Position numbers and translations under genes: made by a program
Assembly (NCBI RefSeq): GCF_000518805.1
Contig: NZ_JAEH01000049.1
Coordinates: 1 to 39,096 of the forward strand
DNA: 39,096 bases
Direction of reading: 5' to 3'
Origin: Shewanella waksmanii ATCC BAA-643
GTDB taxonomy: Bacteria > Pseudomonadota > Gammaproteobacteria > Enterobacterales > Shewanellaceae
The notes under the pieces: model-generated
Database searches by the model: none
Seen by the model: the letters and a program-made list of their open reading frames with translations, nothing else
Told to the model about the DNA's origin: nothing
Shown: piece after piece, positions 23,958-31,125 of the stretch
Position numbering within the stretch: position 1 is the stretch's first letter
Layout: each line of letters opens with the position of its first letter

Positions 23958-24389
23958 TTAAGACTGCTCAAAATGCTGCGTCAACTTGGCAACGACCTTT
24001 AACGTCGTTGCCAGCTCCTGTTCACTAATCCCTGATAACGCCGCTTCACTCCACGCAGGCAACATAAGTGCAAGCTGTTCAAACAGTTCAGCACCTTTTG
24101 GCGTTCTTTCAATTAGCTTGGCCGTTTTGTGATGCGGATTATCCACAAATCGAACTACCGCTAATTTTTCCAGTTCGTTGGCAATACGCTGCACACTTTG
24201 GCGGGTTTGCCCCATGGTCTTGGCAATTTGTGAAACCGTCTGTCCACCATGTTCAATCGCCCCCAACACCTTCCATCTGGCGCTGGTTAACCCTAGTGGT
24301 TGGCTCAAATTATCGCCTTCATTAATGAGCAAGCCGTTTAGCCTAAAAACGCCTAATACCAGTTGCGTAAACCCTTCTGTTTGAGCCAT
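23958..24389 (-). CDS. MarR-family transcriptional regulator
   Basis: 143 residues with the winged-helix core of MarR proteins: LGLTSARWKVLGAIEHGGQT, the recognition region VSQIAKTMGQTRQSVQRIAN and the wing with VRFVDNPHHKTAKLIERTPKG. It is divergent from a small membrane-protein gene. The space between holds three copies of a 16-bp palindrome, the likely operators, so it probably represses both its neighbour and itself. Confidence 0.92.
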   Translation of the reverse strand: MAQTEGFTQLVLGVFRLNGLLINEGDNLSQPLGLTSARWKVLGAIEHGGQTVSQIAKTMGQTRQSVQRIANELEKLAVVRFVDNPHHKTAKLIERTPKGAELFEQLALMLPAWSEAALSGISEQELATTLKVVAKLTQHFEQS

Positions 24390-24466
24390 ACCCTTATCAC
24401 CTAGCCGACTGAGTGGCAGCCCTTTAGCTGCATTAGGCTAACTAGTTTAGCAACTGCCAGCAAATA

Positions 24467-24482
24467 TGACAACACACTGTCA
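24467..24482. promoter_or_regulatory. MarR operator site 1
   Basis: TGACA-ACACAC-TGTCA. It is identical to site 3 at all 16 bases and lies on the marR-proximal side of the promoter. Confidence 0.75.
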
Positions 24483-24485
24483 AAC

Positions 24486-24514
24486 TTGACAGTATTCTGT
24501 CAAAAATCTATATT
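24486..24514 (+). promoter_or_regulatory. Promoter of the membrane-protein gene with operator site 2 on its -35
   Basis: TTGACA at 24486-24491, a 17-base spacer and TATATT at 24509-24514 form a near-consensus sigma-70 promoter. The -35 is part of the perfect palindrome TTGACAG-TATT-CTGTCAA (24486-24503), whose core TGACA-N6-TGTCA matches the flanking sites. Bound repressor would cover the -35. Confidence 0.8.
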
Positions 24515-24515
24515 G

Positions 24516-24531
24516 TGACAACACACTGTCA
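24516..24531. promoter_or_regulatory. MarR operator site 3
   Basis: TGACA-ACACAC-TGTCA placed directly after the -10 box, over the expected transcription start. Confidence 0.75.
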
Positions 24532-24552
24532 AAATATAGATCGGAGTGAGTT

Positions 24553-25002
24553 ATGATATTACACCTACATCGCGGCGCCGCCATTGTGGCAACCTTATGC
24601 ATTGCAAGCTTTTTTAGCCTCACACTAATCACAGAGCTTGTCGCCAGTCATGCCACCATCGCCTTAGTCAAAGCTGCCGTTGTGTGGCCAGGATTGTGGA
24701 TCTTGATTCCGGCGATGGCACTAACAGGCATAACGGGCAACCTGCTTGCCAAAAAACGCCGTGGCAAATTGACTCAGCAGAAACTCGCAACAATGAAGAT
24801 CATTGCCGCCAATGGCTTGTTGATTTTAGTCCCCTGCGCTATCGTGCTTAATCAATGGGCACAGGCACAGCAATTTGATACGATTTTTTACCTAGTCCAA
24901 GGCGTTGAGCTACTGGCCGGTGCGACGAATCTCTGCCTATTAATAGCCAATGCCCGTAGAGGCATGAAGTTAACCCAAGGTGCAAGGAAACCACGTCATT
25001 AA
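24553..25002 (+). CDS. Four-helix membrane protein controlled by the MarR regulator
   Basis: 149 residues with about four membrane helices (near 8-32, 35-62, 82-102 and 112-134), and a basic cytosolic loop (LAKKRRGKLTQQK). I do not recognise a named family. GGAGTGAGTT before the ATG is a good ribosome binding site. The strong promoter and triple operator point to tight repression and high output on induction, as for genes answering a chemical stress. Confidence 0.78.
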   Translation: MILHLHRGAAIVATLCIASFFSLTLITELVASHATIALVKAAVVWPGLWILIPAMALTGITGNLLAKKRRGKLTQQKLATMKIIAANGLLILVPCAIVLNQWAQAQQFDTIFYLVQGVELLAGATNLCLLIANARRGMKLTQGARKPRH

Positions 25003-25085
25003 TCTCAGCAATATTCACCCTAGCTACAACAGCCTATTCGCTTGGCAACAACTTAATGAACCCGCAATGGTGCAAGCGCAGCAAG

Positions 25086-25451
25086 ATGAATAGTAAAGTG
25101 ATTGCTTGTTTACTGTTTATCAGCGCGCTGCTATGTGCCAGCTACCTCAATAAGCTGCCAACGATAGTCACAGCCGTCTATTTAGGCTGCAGTATTATTA
25201 CCTTTGCTGTGTACGCATGGGATAAATCTGCGGCAAGAAAAGGTCATTGGCGTGTTAAAGAGCGCAGCCTACATCTACTTGCCCTCGGATGTGGCTGGCC
25301 CGGGGCGCTCATCGCTCAATCTGTGTTACGGCACAAATCGCAAAAGCGGCCTTTTAGCCTGATGCTTGCTGTTATTGTGTTAGTTAACCTCATGATGCTG
25401 GGGCTGCTAGTGTCCCCGATAGGTGAGCCACTTACCCAAGCATTGCCTTAA
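25086..25451 (+). CDS. DUF1294 family membrane protein
   Basis: About 121 residues with three to four membrane helices. The signature YAWDKSAARKGHWRVKERSL, then LALGCGWPGALIAQSVLRHK is that of DUF1294. Many relatives carry an N-terminal cold-shock domain; this one does not. An in-frame ATG at 25056 gives 131 residues. Neither start has a clear ribosome binding site, so the beginning is uncertain. Function unknown. Confidence 0.8.
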   Translation: MNSKVIACLLFISALLCASYLNKLPTIVTAVYLGCSIITFAVYAWDKSAARKGHWRVKERSLHLLALGCGWPGALIAQSVLRHKSQKRPFSLMLAVIVLVNLMMLGLLVSPIGEPLTQALP

Positions 25452-25613
25452 TTGAACTGACTCCACGGTAAAGATGCTGGCATAGAGTGAAGAACTGGTA
25501 GTCAGGCTGTAGCCTAAATGTCCTTTTTAGTGATCACCATTCAGGCTTTTATTTGCCTAAACAATGAGATTGGTTATGATAGGCGCTCTGTTACTTGAAC
25601 AAGACCACTACCC

Positions 25614-26087
25614 ATGAAAGTACTACTTGCAGTCGTCGTTTTTGCCGGCGTGATTTTTTATTTTTTCAGCTCGATGAATAACCAAAAAGCAGCCAAAGAA
25701 AATATCGCTTTAGGCAATGCTTTCCTCGCAGAGAACAAAACCAAAGAAGGCGTGGTAGAAACCCTTTCAGGCTTACAATATAAAGTCCTCAATAAGGGCG
25801 ATGGTGAGCGCCACCCTAAAGCCACAGATACCGTCACTGTGCATTATCATGGCACGCTAATCGATGGTACGGTATTCGATAGCTCCGTTGAGCGTAATGA
25901 ACCTATCGCTTTCCCACTTAACCGCGTTATTAAAGGTTGGACCGAAGGAGTACAGCTCATGGTTGAAGGTGAGAAAATGCGCTTCTTTATCCCTAGCACC
26001 CTCGCTTACGGTAATCGTAATGCAGGTAAGATTGCCGGCGGTTCAGTACTTATTTTTGATGTAGAACTGATCAGTATTGATGACTAA
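25614..26087 (+). CDS. FKBP-type peptidyl-prolyl cis-trans isomerase, membrane-anchored
   Basis: 157 residues. An N-terminal hydrophobic anchor (MKVLLAVVVFAGVIFYFF) without a clear cleavage site is followed by a short linker and one FKBP domain (about 45-155): VTVHYHGTLIDGTVFDSS, then FPLNRVIKGWTEGVQLMVEG, then IPSTLAYGNR and GSVLIFDVELISI. The active-site Tyr, Phe, Asp and Trp positions are kept. It probably assists folding in the periplasm, like FkpA or FklB, but is shorter as it lacks their dimerisation domain. Confidence 0.92.
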   Translation: MKVLLAVVVFAGVIFYFFSSMNNQKAAKENIALGNAFLAENKTKEGVVETLSGLQYKVLNKGDGERHPKATDTVTVHYHGTLIDGTVFDSSVERNEPIAFPLNRVIKGWTEGVQLMVEGEKMRFFIPSTLAYGNRNAGKIAGGSVLIFDVELISIDD

Positions 26088-26116
26088 GCCGCTCGCGGTT
26101 TTAATGAGTTATCAAT

Positions 26117-26148
26117 AGCAAAAATGCGCCATTTGGCGCATTTTTGCT
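26117..26148. terminator. Bidirectional terminator
   Basis: A 14-bp perfect stem, AGCAAAAATGCGCC paired with GGCGCATTTTTGCT around ATTT, between the convergent FKBP and GH19 genes. Confidence 0.92.
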
Positions 26149-26180
26149 ATCTATAGATTTTATTGAGCCTACTGGGCAAA

Positions 26181-27884
26181 CTACTTGGCTATCCAGGCAT
26201 CTTGCCAAGCCACACCCACTCCGGGCTCGTAGGCCCAAGCGGCACCGCCGCACCATGCGGTATAGGGAAAAGGTTTACATTGATAAACTTGCCCCATATT
26301 ACTCACTAAATCACCATCCGCATAAGCCGTACCGGCTTGATAAAGCGCCACGTCATTGGGTGGCGTGCTGCTATCGACATTGACCATCACATTATGGCTA
26401 ACACTATCACTTAGCCCCGCCCCGTCAGTCACAGTCACCATCACTGAGATTACCGTGCTCTGGGTTAGCGTTGGCAATGTCAGCGTCAGGGTGGGTTGAT
26501 CTATAACAGCAGCTACAGCACCTGACGGTAGTTGCCATAGATAGCTTAAGGCCGTTTGCTCAGGGTCACTCGACTGCGCGGCAGAGAGCTGAATTTGCGC
26601 ACCGTTACTGGCACTCGCTGACCCAGTAATTAATGCTGTTGGCGCTTGATCTACTGGGTCTGTCGGATCCGTGGGTTCACCACTACCTTCAATCACCACT
26701 TCAGGGAAAAAGTGCTGTAAACACTGGCCATAATCACCGGCTTTAAATGCACTAAAACGAGTTTGATAGCCAACCAACTTACAAGCATAACTTTTACCAC
26801 CATTAGGATTACCCGGTACATAAGACCAATCTTGTTCCCAGTAAATCGCCATTGCACCCGCACCTTGGGTATCAAAAGGTTGCATGGATTTACACCCTAA
26901 CTGCTCACCACTGTCTATCGGCACGCCAAGATATGGGGCGATAGCTTGATAATAACTGATTCGATTTAGCGACTGGGGTTTTTCAGCGCCGGCACCACAC
27001 TCAATACCGCCGTTGATAATGTGGGTCGTCAAACCAAACCCTGCGGTTAAACCCTTAGTTGCATCATGACTATTGGGTTGCCACGTACCCTCTATCACAT
27101 GCAACATAGAGGGTTTTGGCGGCTGCGGATAAGTAAAAAAGAACACCGCACTGGCTAGGTTTAACCAAGTATCAGCCACCTTTTGTGGATCGTTAAGCAG
27201 CACGCTGACATCACCAAACATGGCATCAGAAAACGGCCCATAGTTGTAGCTATATGAAAGCTGCTTTGCCCCACGGCCAAAATAGCTTTTATAACTGCCA
27301 TCAGCAAATGTGCCGCAGGGCCACTGCTGTCCTTGCCAAGTGCTTGGGTTACATTCCATGTTGTAACCGCCACGCTTGGTCTCATCCCAGCCCACTTCAC
27401 GCACCCAATATAATCCTTGGCGCCATTCAGGCTCAGGGCGATACTGATCATGCGCACCCGTTTCTTGGGCAAAGTGAGCAAACATGGTTGCCAGTGACTT
27501 TCTACATATGGCTTCGCTATCACGGCCATCGTCATAACTGCCGCAAAGGGCGGGAAATTTAGCTGCGGCTTGTAGCAAACCTTGGTAAGTATACTCAGGA
27601 GCACGCAGCGCAAATAAATACTCAAATTGGCTTTGGCTAAAAACCGATTCAAGTCTTCTAACATTGTCTGGATTAGCGGGATTGAGCGGCGTTACCGCTG
27701 CGACGATGTCATTGTCTCGGGTAGCAATAGACGCTTTTACTGCTTGCATTAACGGAAAGTCAGTTAGCTGGTTTTCCGTGGCATCGACCTGCGCTTGGGT
27801 CAATATTACCGGCTCCACGGCCGCAACTTGCGCAGCCGTTAGCGCACTTAGGCCAAGACCTAAGATCTGTATGGGATATTTCAT
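26181..27884 (-). CDS. Secreted GH19 chitinase with PKD-like and CBM5/12 domains
   Basis: Hydrolyses chitin with inversion, outside the cell. The order is signal peptide (about 1-22), a linker, GH19 catalytic domain (about 80-400) with the acid Glu141 in FAHFAQETGAHDQ, the GRGAKQLSYSYNYG substrate-cleft motif (203-216) and HIINGGIECG (288-297), a Thr/Pro/Asp linker with TDPTDP, one PKD-like domain (about 420-505), and a C-terminal CBM5/12 chitin-binding module with the aromatics YQAGTAY, VYQCKPFPY and WQDAWI. Export beyond the outer membrane is probably by type II secretion. It follows the GH18 gene by 79 bases, with a terminator-like hairpin between, so it may be read at a lower level than its neighbour or from its own promoter. 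Confidence 0.93.
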   Translation of the reverse strand: MKYPIQILGLGLSALTAAQVAAVEPVILTQAQVDATENQLTDFPLMQAVKASIATRDNDIVAAVTPLNPANPDNVRRLESVFSQSQFEYLFALRAPEYTYQGLLQAAAKFPALCGSYDDGRDSEAICRKSLATMFAHFAQETGAHDQYRPEPEWRQGLYWVREVGWDETKRGGYNMECNPSTWQGQQWPCGTFADGSYKSYFGRGAKQLSYSYNYGPFSDAMFGDVSVLLNDPQKVADTWLNLASAVFFFTYPQPPKPSMLHVIEGTWQPNSHDATKGLTAGFGLTTHIINGGIECGAGAEKPQSLNRISYYQAIAPYLGVPIDSGEQLGCKSMQPFDTQGAGAMAIYWEQDWSYVPGNPNGGKSYACKLVGYQTRFSAFKAGDYGQCLQHFFPEVVIEGSGEPTDPTDPVDQAPTALITGSASASNGAQIQLSAAQSSDPEQTALSYLWQLPSGAVAAVIDQPTLTLTLPTLTQSTVISVMVTVTDGAGLSDSVSHNVMVNVDSSTPPNDVALYQAGTAYADGDLVSNMGQVYQCKPFPYTAWCGGAAWAYEPGVGVAWQDAWIAK

Positions 27885-27910
27885 CGAAGAGTACTCAATA
27901 TGATCAACAA

Positions 27911-27946
27911 GAAAAACCTTGCTGATGGTTGGCCACCAGCAAGGTT
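27911..27946 (-). terminator. Hairpin between the two chitinase genes
   Basis: On the minus strand AACCTTGCTG (27946-27937) pairs with CAGCAAGGTT (27924-27915), a 10-bp perfect stem followed by TTTTTC. It would end or attenuate transcription from the GH18 gene before GH19. Confidence 0.8.
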
Positions 27947-27963
27947 GAGCGAGCTAAATAGCG

Positions 27964-30567
27964 TTAGTTAGCCGGACCAATATCAGTCCACACGCTGGCA
28001 ACACCTGGCTCTTCACCGCGGCTCCACCATTTGGCTTGCCAACTGCGACCATTATGGGTAGTGGTTTCACCGCCATTGTAGGCAACGTTGGCATTCCAGC
28101 CCATTGCGACACTACTCACCAGCGCCCAAGCATCGGCACTCACTGTTGGCTCGTTGCCTTGAGTCCAGTATTTGGCTTGCCAGACCAAACAGTTGTGACT
28201 CACAGTATCGCCACCTGTATAGACTGTGCTTGCATCCCAAGCAGGATGGTTGGGTGCATCTGGGTCGCTAACATCACAGCCTCCAGTGCTTTCTGCCGTT
28301 ACAGTTAATACCGTTTGAGCACTGGCATCTAACGCCCCATCAGAGACGGTTAAACTTAGGGTGTAATCGGTATCAACGGTCACTGTTGGCGCGGTAATCG
28401 CTAAGGTAGCAGTGGTGTCACCGCTGACCACTAGGCCTGCTGGCACTGACCAGCTGTAGTTCAGTGGATCACCGTCAGGGTCAGATGCGCTGGCGCTCAA
28501 GCTCGTACTCTGGCCAGATACCACCGATGCGGTAGCAGGTAAACTCAGCACTGGCGCGCCATTAGCTTGTTCGGCAAGATGGTTAACCGTCGTGCTAGCC
28601 ACAACCGAGAGCCCTTCAGGATCGGTCACAGTTAAACTGAAACCGTATTGAGTGTCAGTCTCTGTTGCCGTAAGGGCAAAGCTAGCTGCAGCTACATCAG
28701 CGTTCACTAGGGTCACTGCTGGGCCGGAGGTTTGCTGCCATGCGTAAGTTAACGCCTTATTTTCCGGGTCGCGAGATAAGCTACCATCTAAAACAACATC
28801 CACTGTGCCAGTGACATTTTGCGCCGCGCCCGCATTGGCAATCGGGGCTTTGTTCACTGGCGGATTAGTGCCTTCACCGTGGCCTAATCCTTCGTGCATT
28901 GCATTTAGAATGTCACCATTATCGGCATCAATCTCCCAAGCAAATAGACCACCAAGCTGATTTGCTGTGACATACTGGCCTTTAGCTGTTACTGAGCGAG
29001 GATCATCATAGGTAATTAAGTCACCGGTTGACGCCTTAAACACATAAGGTGCTTCAGCAATCTCATCATATTGATATTCCCAGCCAGCACCTAGGTACTC
29101 ATTGACGATCTGGCGGTAATCGACCACGCCATCTTCCCAGGTGCCTTTGACTTTCCCTGTGGCGGTGCCGGTAAATGGATTATTACCTTGGTAGCCACTG
29201 ACACCGGTCCAGCCACGGCCATACATCGCCGCACCTAAAACGATTTTGCCCGGCGTCACCCCTTGAGCAAGCAGCGCATTGACACCTAAATCAGCGGTGT
29301 TTTTAGTCTCGGGATCCCAGCTCGCGGCATACAAGGCCGTTTGGTGATTCAAATCAGTGTTTGACCAACCACCGTAAAAGTCGTAGCTCATTAGGAAGAT
29401 ATAATCCATATACTGCTGAGCAGCCTGATAATCAACAACGGCAACCTTTTCACGACCCGCACTGATAGCTGAAGAAAGCTCATAGGTTCGCCCTGTCTCT
29501 GCCGATAACTCATCGAGCATCGCGCGCAGGTCTTTCATCAACAGTACATAGGTATCGCCATCATTCACTGGATCCCCAAGATCGGGATTAGCCCCTGCTC
29601 CACCCGGGTACTCCCAATCGATATCGACACCATCGAAGAATTTCCATGTTTGTAGAAACTCTTTCACTGATGCCACAAAGCGATCACGCTTAACCTTGTC
29701 ACCAAAGAAATAAAACGGGTCTGATAAGGTCCAGCCACCCACCGACGGTAGAATTTTTAAATCAGGATAGGCCTGCTTTAACGCCATTAACTGGCCGAAA
29801 TTGCCTTTGTAGGGATCACCAAAATCACTGACGCCACTTTGTGGCATTTGCAGCGCCGCCCAAGGATCGTGAATGGCAACTTTGAAATCTTCTCGGCCGC
29901 TACAGGCACGTTGCAATGCTTGAAAACTGCCTTCAATCTCTTTGAGGCTATCGTTAATGCCATCGCCGCCACAAATAGGGGTAAAGCCATATAAAATATG
30001 AGTTAAGTTTTGCGCCGGAATTTTATCAACCGGAAACTTACGACCATACACGCCCCACTCGACAAAATAGGCTCCCACCACCTTGCCGGTTTTGTTGACA
30101 TAGGGTTTATTGTTTTCTTGCAGTGCAGTTTGCAATGGCGCTAAATGGCTACCATCGGTGTCGGCTACCACAATCTCTTTGGCATCACTTTGAGTACAGC
30201 CGCTGGCATTACATAACTCAACCTGCATTTGATAACGGCCACCTTGGCTAACATCAAACACTGCACTACCCGACGCCGCTGAAGGCCCGCTCCATACGGT
30301 AACACCATCAAGCAGTACATTGGCGGTGTCGCCAACATCGCCACTCCATAAATTCCAATTTACATCGACACTGGCAGCATCTTTTACAGTGATAAGCTGC
30401 TCGTAAGCGGTAGCCGATTGGCTGACTTCGATGATAGCAAAGTTGGTTTCTCCCCAGCCGATAGTCGGCTTTCCAGGAGCGTTGGCATAGGCGGCACTAG
30501 ATAGCACCGAGCTGACGAGCAAAGCGCACAGGCTTGGTGTCGTCATGTTAGATTTTGCGTTAAACAT
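27964..30567 (-). CDS. Secreted GH18 chitinase, ChiA type, with PKD-like and two CBM5/12 domains
   Basis: Hydrolyses chitin with retention through substrate-assisted catalysis. The order is signal peptide (1-29, cleavage ANA|P), an N-terminal Ig-like ChiA domain (about 30-135), GH18 barrel (about 160-560) with SVGGW (275-279) and the catalytic DGVDIDWE in which D312, D315, D317 and E319 form DxxDxDxE, then MSYDFYGGW, two PKD/Ig-like domains (about 575-665 and 672-755) and two CBM5/12 modules near 775-815 and 820-865, each with a WQAK core. At 867 residues it is a full multi-domain enzyme. AAGGA lies ten bases before the ATG; an in-frame ATG at 30546 is also possible. A c-di-GMP riboswitch and an operator-like palindrome lie upstream. 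Confidence 0.95.
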   Translation of the reverse strand: MFNAKSNMTTPSLCALLVSSVLSSAAYANAPGKPTIGWGETNFAIIEVSQSATAYEQLITVKDAASVDVNWNLWSGDVGDTANVLLDGVTVWSGPSAASGSAVFDVSQGGRYQMQVELCNASGCTQSDAKEIVVADTDGSHLAPLQTALQENNKPYVNKTGKVVGAYFVEWGVYGRKFPVDKIPAQNLTHILYGFTPICGGDGINDSLKEIEGSFQALQRACSGREDFKVAIHDPWAALQMPQSGVSDFGDPYKGNFGQLMALKQAYPDLKILPSVGGWTLSDPFYFFGDKVKRDRFVASVKEFLQTWKFFDGVDIDWEYPGGAGANPDLGDPVNDGDTYVLLMKDLRAMLDELSAETGRTYELSSAISAGREKVAVVDYQAAQQYMDYIFLMSYDFYGGWSNTDLNHQTALYAASWDPETKNTADLGVNALLAQGVTPGKIVLGAAMYGRGWTGVSGYQGNNPFTGTATGKVKGTWEDGVVDYRQIVNEYLGAGWEYQYDEIAEAPYVFKASTGDLITYDDPRSVTAKGQYVTANQLGGLFAWEIDADNGDILNAMHEGLGHGEGTNPPVNKAPIANAGAAQNVTGTVDVVLDGSLSRDPENKALTYAWQQTSGPAVTLVNADVAAASFALTATETDTQYGFSLTVTDPEGLSVVASTTVNHLAEQANGAPVLSLPATASVVSGQSTSLSASASDPDGDPLNYSWSVPAGLVVSGDTTATLAITAPTVTVDTDYTLSLTVSDGALDASAQTVLTVTAESTGGCDVSDPDAPNHPAWDASTVYTGGDTVSHNCLVWQAKYWTQGNEPTVSADAWALVSSVAMGWNANVAYNGGETTTHNGRSWQAKWWSRGEEPGVASVWTDIGPAN

Positions 30568-30586
30568 AGGGTAAAAATCCTTATTT

Positions 30587-30652
30587 CTAATTATCTATTA
30601 GCAATAAGGCAAACAAAGCGATGACAGAATACAAATCTGCTCTTAAGACCAT
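30587..30652 (-). CDS. Possible 21-codon leader peptide between riboswitch and GH18 gene
   Basis: ATG at 30652 begins a frame encoding MVLRADLYSVIALFALLLID plus a final Asn, ending in TAG at 30587, 19 bases before the chitinase ATG. AGGAG stands only three bases ahead of it, closer than ideal. The hydrophobic product has no relatives known to me. It might be a coupling or regulatory peptide, or mere chance. Confidence 0.25.
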   Translation of the reverse strand: MVLRADLYSVIALFALLLIDN

Positions 30653-30718
30653 AAACTCCTGCACTTAATGACCTTTGCGGTTCTATTTAAGCAGCACTCA
30701 TTTATGAAGAAACTTCCT

Positions 30719-30836
30719 GTGGCATCCCCGCTGTCCTAGGTACTTCCGATGTAGCACAATAGTGCGACCCTATTGGCTATATTCCCCTTAGACCGGTAGC
30801 TTTGCGTCCCAACTTTTCAATTGGTTTGCCTTCCAC
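30719..30836 (-). promoter_or_regulatory. Cyclic-di-GMP class I riboswitch (GEMM-I)
   Basis: Read on the minus strand: P1 GTGG (30836-30833) pairs with CCAC (30722-30719). The conserved GGCAAACC leads into hairpin CCAATT-GAAA-AGTTGG with a GNRA tetraloop, then GGGACGCAAAGC and CCGGTCTAA, the tetraloop-receptor side of P3. P3 is lengthened by a hairpin TAGC-CAATAG with CTATTG-T-GCTA, and the 3' side closes with AGCGGGGATGCC. By Vc2 numbering G20 is G and the intercalating A47 is present, so c-di-GMP rather than cGAMP is the expected ligand. It lies about 150 bases before the GH18 start. No clear terminator follows, so control of translation or RNA stability is more likely than termination. Confidence 0.93.
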
Positions 30837-30843
30837 TTCATTT

Positions 30844-30861
30844 GATGACAACGCTGTCATC
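30844..30861. promoter_or_regulatory. Palindromic operator, probable NagR site
   Basis: GATGACA-ACGC-TGTCATC, a perfect 7-bp dyad eight bases upstream of the riboswitch. From memory, the operator proposed for the LacI-type N-acetylglucosamine regulator NagR of Shewanella is AATGACA-RCGY-TGTCATT; this site fits it at all but the two end bases. It lies where a promoter for the riboswitch transcript would be. No nagR gene is in the window. Confidence 0.65.
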
Positions 30862-31020
30862 GATAATTAGCATAGACCCACAATTAACAAAGATGCAACA
30901 ACTTATTTTATAAAAATTGGAAAATAACGGTAAAAAAGGAGATAAACAATCATTAACTGGCCGACTAAAAGCATAAAACTCTGGCCGATGGTGGGTGTCA
31001 TTTCAATGTCATAAAAAGAT
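30862..31020. other. AT-rich upstream part of the chitinase regulatory region
   Basis: No gene. The stretch is AT-rich with several TATAAA-like words. The promoter of the riboswitch transcript probably lies here or over the palindrome, but no single -35/-10 pair stands out. Confidence 0.4.
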
Positions 31021-31056
31021 AAAAAAGCGACAAGAATCAAGTTCATGTCGCTTTTT
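31021..31056 (-). terminator. Terminator of the M24 peptidase gene
   Basis: AAAAAGCGACA pairs with TGTCGCTTTTT (11 bp, 13-base loop). On the minus strand the stem ends in a T run. Confidence 0.8.
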
Positions 31057-31125
31057 GATAATTTAGCCAGTGCTAATTTGAAAGGGCTTACACCTAGCTA
31101 TAAGTATTAGCACTAGTCCAACAAG

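Noticed and set aside
24467..24531. CRISPR-like interpretation of the repeated 16-bp dyads
   Set aside because: Only three short copies with unequal spacings placed on a promoter; the arrangement fits operators. No CRISPR array was seen anywhere in the window.
30719..30836. cGAMP-type (GEMM-Ib) variant of the riboswitch
   Set aside because: The base equivalent to position 20 is G, not A, which fits the c-di-GMP class.
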